A stretch of DNA of 64,000 bases, from assembly GCA_003635265.1 (NCBI GenBank), contig PYIZ01000026.1, forward strand, positions 20,491 to 84,490, read 5' to 3'. This DNA is from Candidatus Poribacteria bacterium (GTDB taxonomy: Bacteria; Poribacteria; WGA-4E; PCPOR2b). Position numbers and translations under genes: made by a program. How positions within the stretch are numbered: the first letter of the stretch is position 1; the number at the start of each line of letters is the position of its first letter. The notes beneath the pieces are model-generated. The model worked only from the letters and a program-made list of their open reading frames with translations. It was not told where the DNA came from and searched no databases. This document shows, piece after piece, positions 8,910 to 16,130 of the stretch.

Positions 8910-10733
8910 ATGTGCGGAATTGTCGGATATATTGGAAATAAATACGCTGACTCTGTCTTGTGGACAGGATTGGAACGACTTCAGTACCGAGGATACGATT
9001 CAGCGGGTATGGCTGTCATCAGCGATGGGGAACTAGACCTGCGGAAACGTGCGGGGAAATTACGTGAATTGGATGAATGCCTCCGTCAGAATCCGATGCG
9101 GGGTGCAACCGGTATCGGGCATACCCGATGGGCAACACACGGCGAACCGAACGAACGCAATGCCCATCCCCATACCGACGAGGGCAAGACCCTTGCAGTC
9201 GTACATAACGGAATCATCGAAAACTATCTGCCACTAAAGCGGGAGCTGCAAGCGACAGGGCACCTCTTTGAATCGGATACCGATACAGAAGTGCTAGCAC
9301 ACCTCGTTGAGGAAGTGATGGATGGAGATTTCGTCGATGCTGTTTGTAGTGCACTCCAGCGCATCGAGGGCACATTTTCAGCCGCTTTTATTCATCAGCA
9401 ATTTCCGAACTGCATTGTGGTTGCACGACGTGGCAGCCCACTTATCTTAGGGCTTGGGGAAGGAGAAAACTTTGTCGCTTCAGACGTGCCGGCACTGCTG
9501 CCGCACACCCAGCGGATGGTCTATCTGGAAGATGATCAGATTGCGGTGCTTACGCGAGAGCAGGTGGAAGTTCAAACTATCAATGGTGAGCGGGTAGAAC
9601 CCCGCATCCATCAAATCGGCTTAAATCCTGATGTTGCCGATAAGGGCGACCATCCACACTTCATGCTCAAGGAGATCCACGAACAACCCAATGTCTTACG
9701 CCGTTTGCACAATATCTATGTCACCGATGAGATGGAGGTTGATTTCGGGGAATTGGGATTGAGCGATCAGTTTCTCGCTCGTGTAAATCGAATCGTTATC
9801 CAAGCGTGCGGTACATCGTGGCACGCTGGACTGATCGGCAAGTATTTGCTAGAGCAGTATGCCTACATCCACACCGAAGTAGATATTTCCTCAGAGTTTC
9901 GCTATCGCAACCCAGTTTTGGAGGGTGATACGCTGGTAATCGCTATATCCCAATCCGGTGAAACAGCTGATACGCTTGAGGGGCTGCGCAAGGCAAAAAG
10001 CAAGTTTATGCGCGTGTTAGCCTTGTGCAATGCGATTAACAGCACCATTGCGCGGGAGGCGGATGCAGTGATCGAACTCCACGCCGGGTTGGAGATTGGC
10101 GTGGCTTCCACCAAAGCCTATACCGCACAGATTGCCGTGCTTGGATTACTCGCAATGCACCTCGGCAAGCTAAAGGGGACATTAACACCGGGAGATATAC
10201 GGGAATTTCTGCAGACGCTCAAAAAGGCACCCTCCCTCATGGAAAGAACCATTCAGCGGCAGCAGATTTGCGCCTGTGCGGAAAAATACAGTGATGTAGG
10301 CGCATTCATGTTTATCGGGCGTAGTTATAACTATCCCAACGCCTTGGAAGGTGCACTCAAACTCAAGGAAATCTCATATATTCATGCAGCAGGGCATCCC
10401 GCAGGCGAATTAAAACACGGGCCCATCGCTCTGATTAACGAAGAAGTTCCGGTTGTGTGTATTGCTACCAATAGCAGCATCTACCCCAAAATTGTGAGCG
10501 CAATCCAAGAGATCCGAGCTCGTGACGGAGTTGTCATCGCCATTGCGACCGAGGGTAATACAGAGATCCAAGAGTATGCACAAGAGGTGCTTTACATCCC
10601 AGATATTGCCGAGGAGCTTTCCCCACTGCTGGTTGCTATCCCGCTCCAACTACTCGCATACTATACCGCAGTGCATCGAGGCTGCGATGTTGACCAACCC
10701 CGAAACCTCGCAAAAAGCGTTACCGTTGAGTAG
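8910..10733 (+). CDS. glmS: Glutamine-fructose-6-phosphate aminotransferase (isomerizing)
   Basis: 607 aa, the expected length. It begins MCGIVGYIG, so Cys2 becomes the N-terminal nucleophile of the class II glutaminase domain after Met removal. GHTRWATHG and HNGIIENY complete that site. Two SIS domains follow (CGTSWHAG, SQSGETADTLE, and STKAYTAQ), and the C-terminus is NLAKSVTVE, typical of the family. It makes GlcN-6-P from Fru-6-P and glutamine, the committed step to UDP-GlcNAc. AAAGGA lies about 6 nt before the ATG. The 73 bp gap after yvcK is too short for a glmS ribozyme. Confidence 0.97.
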   Translation: MCGIVGYIGNKYADSVLWTGLERLQYRGYDSAGMAVISDGELDLRKRAGKLRELDECLRQNPMRGATGIGHTRWATHGEPNERNAHPHTDEGKTLAVVHNGIIENYLPLKRELQATGHLFESDTDTEVLAHLVEEVMDGDFVDAVCSALQRIEGTFSAAFIHQQFPNCIVVARRGSPLILGLGEGENFVASDVPALLPHTQRMVYLEDDQIAVLTREQVEVQTINGERVEPRIHQIGLNPDVADKGDHPHFMLKEIHEQPNVLRRLHNIYVTDEMEVDFGELGLSDQFLARVNRIVIQACGTSWHAGLIGKYLLEQYAYIHTEVDISSEFRYRNPVLEGDTLVIAISQSGETADTLEGLRKAKSKFMRVLALCNAINSTIAREADAVIELHAGLEIGVASTKAYTAQIAVLGLLAMHLGKLKGTLTPGDIREFLQTLKKAPSLMERTIQRQQICACAEKYSDVGAFMFIGRSYNYPNALEGALKLKEISYIHAAGHPAGELKHGPIALINEEVPVVCIATNSSIYPKIVSAIQEIRARDGVVIAIATEGNTEIQEYAQEVLYIPDIAEELSPLLVAIPLQLLAYYTAVHRGCDVDQPRNLAKSVTVE

Positions 10734-10765
10734 ACATATCACAAAAGCCAGGAATTAGGATAATT

Positions 10766-11164
10766 TTAACGAAGGGAACTCCACGGTGCTTCGTCGTGGA
10801 CTTCGACTAGTTGATAACCTTCGTCACTAACGCACGGACCCAAAATTGCCAACAACTTTGCAGAGGCTGAAGAAGTGTTGAACGAAGCGTGTACTACGTC
10901 AGCGGGAATAAACACCGAGTCCCCGGAACTTAGCATCCGTTTTTCATCGCGGAGCCACTGCTCTACAGTTCCCTCAATAACGTAAATCACCTCTTCCTGC
11001 TCCGGATGCTTGTGGAAGTTATGTCCGCCGCCGGGCGATAGGTTCACCTCGATGACGACCAAATCTTTCGCGCCTGTTGTTTCGGGACGACTCAACCACG
11101 CCAAAGCTCCCCAATCTAGTTGTTCACGATCTGCTTCTGCTGCAGGGATAAATTTTCCACTCAT
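10766..11164 (-). CDS. Cupin-domain protein
   Basis: 132 aa, single small cupin barrel. Metal-site-like residues are in HNFHKHPEQEEVIYVIEG (residues ~49-66, cupin motif 1) and in PADVVHASFN (motif 2). Start supported by AAGGAG upstream. It converges on glmS and is divergent from the PhyH gene at 11281. Cupins of this kind are dioxygenases, isomerases or sugar-binding sensors. The substrate cannot be read from the sequence, but the divergent pairing with an oxygenase suggests a related pathway. Confidence 0.85.
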   Translation of the reverse strand: MSGKFIPAAEADREQLDWGALAWLSRPETTGAKDLVVIEVNLSPGGGHNFHKHPEQEEVIYVIEGTVEQWLRDEKRMLSSGDSVFIPADVVHASFNTSSASAKLLAILGPCVSDEGYQLVEVHDEAPWSSLR

Positions 11165-11280
11165 GATTAATTCTCCTTCAAAATTATGTTTACGAATTAC
11201 GCATTCCGTATTATTCTAATTATAGCGTTCTCACCGTATCCATGTCCATAGTTTAATTTCAAAACGAAAGGAAGGGTGAC

Positions 11281-12075
11281 ATGACCGATAACGAAAAATT
11301 TCTGTTCGACCTATGGGGCTACGTGGTGATTGAGGATGTACTCACATCCGACGAAGTAGCATTGGCAAACGAAGCGGTTGACCGCCACAACCATCTCATA
11401 GCTAACCGTGACCCCGGTTTATCCCACGGATCTAAACAGTTGGAAGGAGCTACGGGGCGTGGGGAACTTCATCAAAACCCATTGACATTTGATCGACCGT
11501 GGTGTGAACCATTTCGGCGGATGTTAACGCATCCACGAGTCATCGATATCTTCAACGAGATCTTGGGGGCTGGTTTTCGGCTGGATCACGGTCCCGGACT
11601 CATTCAGATGATCAAGGGAACTGAGGGACACTGGCTGCACGGCGGCATGACCTTCGACCCAAGCCAATATCACCGATTTGAGCATGGTCGGATGCAGTGC
11701 GGACTCTGCGTTGCTGCGTGGCAGTTGACGGACGTCCGGGAAGGGGATGGTGGCTTTGCATGTGTACCGGGCAGCCACAAATCAAACTACCGCCCGCCAC
11801 CGCACGTACTGTCCACCGAAGATGGGCTGGGGTGTATTCGACAGGTCGTTGCGGGACCGGGTTCGGTCGTTATCTTCAATGAAGCGCTGGTGCACGGGAC
11901 ACTTCCGTGGCAGCCAACCGATCGCGAACGCCGCTCGATTCTGTTCAAATGCTCTCCCGGATTCTTGTCGTGGGGTTCACCACACGCCGAGTGCCCGATT
12001 CCAGATCCAACGCCGGAGGAATTGGCAATCTACGAACCACCACACCGCACCGGACGCACCACGCTGGGAGAGTAG
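11281..12075 (+). CDS. PhyH-family Fe(II)/2-oxoglutarate oxygenase with HxG metal site
   Basis: 264 aa phytanoyl-CoA-dioxygenase-like double-stranded beta-helix. The proximal metal motif reads H120-G121-G122 instead of HxD. The distal histidine is H205 in ALVHGTLPW, and a basic cluster RERRS (214-219) fits 2-oxoglutarate binding. GDGGFACVPGSHKS is a family signature. Loss of the metal-binding carboxylate is the change seen in SyrB2/WelO5-type halogenases, where halide takes the vacant place, but whole PhyH subfamilies with LHGG may simply use another ligand. The substrate is unknown. It lies 36 bp upstream of the dockerin/SBP gene. No strong Shine-Dalgarno: GAAAGGAAGGG lies a few nt before the ATG. 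Confidence 0.85.
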   Translation: MTDNEKFLFDLWGYVVIEDVLTSDEVALANEAVDRHNHLIANRDPGLSHGSKQLEGATGRGELHQNPLTFDRPWCEPFRRMLTHPRVIDIFNEILGAGFRLDHGPGLIQMIKGTEGHWLHGGMTFDPSQYHRFEHGRMQCGLCVAAWQLTDVREGDGGFACVPGSHKSNYRPPPHVLSTEDGLGCIRQVVAGPGSVVIFNEALVHGTLPWQPTDRERRSILFKCSPGFLSWGSPHAECPIPDPTPEELAIYEPPHRTGRTTLGE

Positions 12076-12111
12076 GAGGGAATTCCAATTCCCGACTGTT
12101 TAGGAGGTAAT

Positions 12112-13824
12112 ATGAAGAGAATCACTTTTGCCGCGATAGTAGTGTGTTTGTCGCTACTGTTCTTGACGAATAGTAACGCACAAAACGCAGATGTCAACGG
12201 CGATGGTATTGTGAATATCCTTGATTTAACGCTTGTCGCTTCACACTTTGGCGAGCGTATTGACCCAGCGCAGATGTCAAATGTAGATGTCAATAGCGAC
12301 GGCATCGTGGATGCGCGAGATTTAGTAATCGTTGCCAACGTTATGGGACGAGGTCAAGTTGCTCCTACCGGGGGCACCCTGATTTTTGGACGCGGCGGCG
12401 ATTCACTCACGCTGGATCCGGTACTGGTGCTTGATGGCGAATCGGCGAAAGTGTGTGATATGCTCTACGATACGCTTATCCAATATCGCGGCGACACAAC
12501 GGACATTGAACCCGCCCTAGCGGAAGCGTGGGAAAGTTCCTCTGATGGCCTGGTGTGGACATTTCACCTACGACAAGGCGTTCAATTCCACGATGGCACC
12601 CCGTTGAACGCGGACGCTGTCGTCTTTTCACTCACCCGTCCTCAGGCGGTGTTCCGTGATTTTCAGGCAGAATTTATCAACCAAATTGTTGCGCTAGACC
12701 CGCTTACCGTACAGATCCAACTCAGAATGCCATTCGCACCCTTTATCAGTATGGTCGCGGGAACATCATTTTCTATCGTGAGTCCGACCGCTGTCGGACA
12801 CCTAGGCGATAACTTTGCCGATAACCCGGTCGGCACCGGCCCTTTCAAATTTGTGCAATGGGATCGGGACGACCAAATTGTGCTTGAAGCAAACCCTACA
12901 CACTGGGCTGGAAGCCCTTCACTTGACCGGCTTATCTTCCGATCTATTCCTGACAACTCGATGCGTCTAATGGAACTGCAGCAAGGCAGGCTCCACGCGA
13001 TGGAATTTCCGAATCCGGACGAAATCCCCTTTATCCAAGGTGATCCCCAGCTTGAACTCCTCATGCAGTCAGCCCTGAATATCGGGTATTTGGCGATGAA
13101 CATGGATAAACCGCCCTTTGATAACCTCAAGGTGCGACTCGCGATTAACCATGCGATTAACAAAACCGCTATCATTGAGCACCTCTATCAAGGCACAGGA
13201 ATCCCTGCGAAGGGTCCAATCCCACCGGCGCTCTGGAGTTATGACGATACCATTGCGGACTATGAATACAACCCTGAGTTAGCGAGACAGCTGCTCGCCG
13301 AAGCGGGCTATCCCGATGGATTTGAGACAACGCTCTGGGCATTGCCGGTGCCGCGTCCCTACATTCCGGACGGGCACGCCCTTGCAGAATTCCTACAATC
13401 CGATCTCCAAAGCATCGGTATTGAAACAACAATCGTAACCTATGATTGGGGCACCTATCTTGCCAAGACCGAAGTTGGAGAGCACGATATGGCAATGCTA
13501 GGCTGGATTGCGGACGAGGGGGATCCCGACAACTTCCTTTACTATCTTTTGAGTAAAACCTATGCGGAGAAACCTGCATTCAATATCGCCTTTTATCGAA
13601 GTGATGAGATGCAGGATATCCTCGAACGCGCCAGAACGAGCACTGATCGCAGCGAACGGATCGAACTTTACCAACAAGCACAGGCAATCTTCCATAGAGA
13701 TGCACCGTGGGTGCCCTTAGCACACGCGCAACGGCTGTTGGTTGTTGACAGGAGGGTGAGGAATCTTAGGCTTGCACCGATAGGGTGGAAATACATCCGG
13801 AGTGCATCATTGGCACCGGAGTAG
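12112..13824 (+). CDS. Dockerin-type repeat fused to family 5 ABC solute-binding protein
   Basis: 570 aa. A signal peptide (residues ~1-23, ending SNAQ) is followed by a dockerin-like pair of calcium loops: DVNGDGIVNILD (27-38) and DVNSDGIVDARD (59-70). Then comes a family 5 (SBP_bac_5, dipeptide/oligopeptide/nickel) binding protein: a LAEAWESSSDGLVWTFHLR region, GVQFHDGTPLNADAVVFSL and DNPVGTGPFKF are typical. AGGAGG precedes the ATG by 4 nt. No permease or ATPase of the Dpp/Opp type is adjacent, so its transporter must lie elsewhere or it binds solute without transport. Dockerins normally dock to cohesins, and none is visible in this window. Confidence 0.9.
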   Translation: MKRITFAAIVVCLSLLFLTNSNAQNADVNGDGIVNILDLTLVASHFGERIDPAQMSNVDVNSDGIVDARDLVIVANVMGRGQVAPTGGTLIFGRGGDSLTLDPVLVLDGESAKVCDMLYDTLIQYRGDTTDIEPALAEAWESSSDGLVWTFHLRQGVQFHDGTPLNADAVVFSLTRPQAVFRDFQAEFINQIVALDPLTVQIQLRMPFAPFISMVAGTSFSIVSPTAVGHLGDNFADNPVGTGPFKFVQWDRDDQIVLEANPTHWAGSPSLDRLIFRSIPDNSMRLMELQQGRLHAMEFPNPDEIPFIQGDPQLELLMQSALNIGYLAMNMDKPPFDNLKVRLAINHAINKTAIIEHLYQGTGIPAKGPIPPALWSYDDTIADYEYNPELARQLLAEAGYPDGFETTLWALPVPRPYIPDGHALAEFLQSDLQSIGIETTIVTYDWGTYLAKTEVGEHDMAMLGWIADEGDPDNFLYYLLSKTYAEKPAFNIAFYRSDEMQDILERARTSTDRSERIELYQQAQAIFHRDAPWVPLAHAQRLLVVDRRVRNLRLAPIGWKYIRSASLAPE

Positions 13825-13922
13825 GGGTTGGTATCCTGCAATTGAAACTCGCCACAGCCATAGGTCGGGCATCCCGGAAAATCAGGATCCAAAGTGACTT
13901 GCCCGCCCCAGAGCCTCAGTAG

Positions 13923-13944
13923 CGCTTCAGGTCCACCTGAAGCG
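13923..13944. repeat. Perfect 10-bp-stem palindrome after the binding-protein gene
   Basis: CGCTTCAGGT and ACCTGAAGCG arms with a CC loop, about 100 bp 3' of the dockerin/SBP gene. There is no T-run, so it is not a classical terminator. The rest of the 13825-14128 gap holds no supported gene. A short AAGGAGG motif at its right end belongs to the next lipoprotein. Confidence 0.5.
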
Positions 13945-14128
13945 TGAAACGTGAAGACAATTTTTCCGTTGGTTTATTAATTTTTTCGATGCCTGAGCTA
14001 CGCTACACGGCTCACAGAGTACGATCGCGTAAAACGCTCGGAGAAGCTGAGTTTTCGTCAATAACTCAATTTTTGTTGAATGGTTTCTTGACATGAGCCA
14101 ACAAAACCTATTAAGGAGGAACATAAAA

Positions 14129-14713
14129 ATGTTTAGACAGATAGTTATTACCTTGTTTTTGGGGTTCGTCGGGCTTTACGGAATTATCGGCGTCATTGGC
14201 TGTGCTGATCTTGACATATTGATTATTGACCTTACAGATCCTGAGCCAACCGAACCTGAAGATAATCAGTGGATTGGCACATGGGCGCTTGAAAGCTATC
14301 AGGGACTCAGTGCGCTAGAAATCCTTGCGGAATATGATGACTATGATGATGAAGACTGGACTTTTCTCGATGCCAATGGCTCGACTGTTGATGGAGATCC
14401 CCTAGAGCAGGCTATCGCCGCGTTTTGGAGCGGCGATGGTGTCACCGGTTATGATGGGTCTATTTCTTATGCGTTCCATAACGGAGGAACAATGGAAATA
14501 GAGGTTGTTATTCGGTTGCAGGTGCAGGTGGAGGGTATTCAGGGGGTGCTAGTCGGCAGAGATCAGATACCGGGTAGCTACTCTCTGACCGGTTCCACTT
14601 ACACTACGGAAATATTTGATGAGGTAGAAACAGGCACATGGCAGCGGACAGGGGATACGCTTATACTCAATCCTGATGGGGTGGAAGGTTTGACGGTTTT
14701 GAGAAAGTTATAG
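14129..14713 (+). CDS. Hypothetical lipoprotein with lipocalin-like pattern
   Basis: 194 aa. N-terminal signal with lipobox VIGC (Cys25), so probably lipid-anchored in the envelope. An acidic linker follows (TDPEPTEPEDN). The body opens with IGTWALESYQG and closes with GTWQRTGDTLILN, a beta-strand pattern reminiscent of lipocalin-like small barrels, but no family is firmly recognised. AAGGAGGA precedes the ATG at 14129 by 7-8 nt, which decides against the upstream ATG at 14093. It is followed by a strong terminator. Confidence 0.75.
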   Translation: MFRQIVITLFLGFVGLYGIIGVIGCADLDILIIDLTDPEPTEPEDNQWIGTWALESYQGLSALEILAEYDDYDDEDWTFLDANGSTVDGDPLEQAIAAFWSGDGVTGYDGSISYAFHNGGTMEIEVVIRLQVQVEGIQGVLVGRDQIPGSYSLTGSTYTTEIFDEVETGTWQRTGDTLILNPDGVEGLTVLRKL

Positions 14714-14809
14714 GTAACCCGAGTCGCTACTTAAACGCCCTCTCAATGAGTAAAAAGATGCAACTTCCGTTTTGATCAGAACGCCATAGTCAATCAGCCT
14801 CGATTTTTT

Positions 14810-14851
14810 AGGGTCTTCTTTTGCTATGATAGCAATAGGAGACCCTTTTTT
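14810..14851 (+). terminator. Rho-independent terminator after lipoprotein gene
   Basis: GGGTCT (14811-14816) pairs with AGACCC (14840-14845), and GCTAT pairs with ATAGC inside the loop. A run of T follows (14846-14851). It ends the + strand lipoprotein transcript. The remainder of the 14714-15048 gap is AT-rich with no supported gene. Confidence 0.8.
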
Positions 14852-15048
14852 ATTGATCATTTCTACCATAACCACGCAAATTTCTTTCTTTTTAAATTTA
14901 TTTTTTGTAGCTTGAAACCATTAGTTTGAAACTGCATGAAATAAATTTGCATTCTATTTGTCTCCCTCTGTATGCTTTTCAGAGGTAGAAAAAATCGTTG
15001 GAATGTATCAGCTTCAAATTTATGAATCAAAGTAGAAAGGATTAAAGA

Positions 15049-15372
15049 ATGGTTTATTTCATCCAAGCGGGAGCTAATGGTCCCATTAAGATAGGACCAT
15101 CGACCGTTCCGCAGATACACCTCGATCATCTCCAACAAGGAAATCACAAAGCACTCAAAATAGTTGCAGAGATTCCCGGTGAGCAAAACTTAGAAAAGAA
15201 GGTGCGAGACGATTTCAAAGCATTTGAACGTGGACACAAATGGTTTGACGCAACCGATGAAGTCCTCAACTACATAGAAAAAGTTCAATTGGTCGAATAT
15301 GATGCAATTGATGGCGTGCCCGTGGCAGTTCTTTGGCGCGATCAGGATTTACAAATCAGTGGATTTAACTGA
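15049..15372 (+). CDS. GIY-YIG-like (T5orf172/MUG113-type) small protein, variant site
   Basis: 107 aa. The start MVYFIQAG, then GPIKIG, then a LQQGN segment and a late HKWFDAT match the T5orf172-type GIY-YIG domain of small phage and chromosomal nucleases. The arginine expected after KIG-x-S (consensus xxRL) is H24 here (IHLDHL). The acidic residue near E49 is kept. Activity is therefore doubtful. AAAGGA precedes the ATG by 8 nt. It stands alone between a terminator and a convergent lipoprotein gene. Confidence 0.7.
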   Translation: MVYFIQAGANGPIKIGPSTVPQIHLDHLQQGNHKALKIVAEIPGEQNLEKKVRDDFKAFERGHKWFDATDEVLNYIEKVQLVEYDAIDGVPVAVLWRDQDLQISGFN

Positions 15373-15504
15373 TACAATGAGAAGTAATACAGGTTAGGAT
15401 GAACAGTTAAATGCGAATCTATATCAACGACTCTACAGGAACTGTTTTCAAGAACGCAATCTCACAAATAATTGGAGCGAGACCCGACCTCCAATCTGCA
15501 TACA

Positions 15505-16071
15505 CTAATCGAAATACTCATCCTCCCGAAATTTTGTCCACGACCGAAACACAGGGAACGGTGACGGCAAGCTGTCATCGGGATCATTCAACTTAAAAGC
15601 TATCCTTTTGCTATCGAAGACATTCCTTATCGAAATAGATATGCCCGCCGTTTCAATGCAATTTTCACACTTATTCGGAAGTGTTCTCGACGATCTCGGT
15701 TTGATGAAGTAGATTTTAATCTCCGAACCGTCTGCAGCCCGTTCAATGCGATAATCGTTTGCGCGAATCTCCCACTCGTTAAGTGCGTAATTGCCCTCGG
15801 CATACTGCGCCCAGAGGCTAACTCCATTAAAAAAATCCAAGATAACCCCTTTTCTCGGACTAGCGTCTACATCAGGTTCAAATTGACGGAATGACCGATC
15901 ATCCAACACAGCCTTTATCGCATCTTCCTCCGATTCACTAATCATTTCAAATGGTATATTATCGCATGAAGCAAAAATAAATGATGCGAATACGAACAGA
16001 ATGCACCCCACCCCGATATAAATCTGACGCTTGAAATATCGGCGTTTAATCCTCGTCTTACTGGATAACAT
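15505..16071 (-). CDS. Hypothetical lipoprotein
   Basis: 188 aa. A strongly basic N-terminus (KTRIKRRYFKRQ) and hydrophobic segment end in a lipobox FASC (Cys36). The mature part is polar with a paired-cysteine motif (CENC). No family recognised. The ATG at 16071 has GGAGGGG about 6 nt upstream and is preferred over an in-frame ATG at 16092. It lies downstream of the M14 peptidase gene on the opposite side of a 59 bp gap, same strand, so it may be its distal operon partner in reverse order. Confidence 0.7.
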   Translation of the reverse strand: MLSSKTRIKRRYFKRQIYIGVGCILFVFASFIFASCDNIPFEMISESEEDAIKAVLDDRSFRQFEPDVDASPRKGVILDFFNGVSLWAQYAEGNYALNEWEIRANDYRIERAADGSEIKIYFIKPRSSRTLPNKCENCIETAGISISIRNVFDSKRIAFKLNDPDDSLPSPFPVFRSWTKFREDEYFD

Positions 16072-16130
16072 AGCGCACCCCTCCATCTGCATCGGATTCT
16101 TTACCTGTCCATCTTAACATACTATCACTC

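Noticed and set aside
15411..15596. 61-aa open frame
   Set aside because: It overlaps the end of the lipoprotein gene at 15505, has no Shine-Dalgarno and no recognisable composition.
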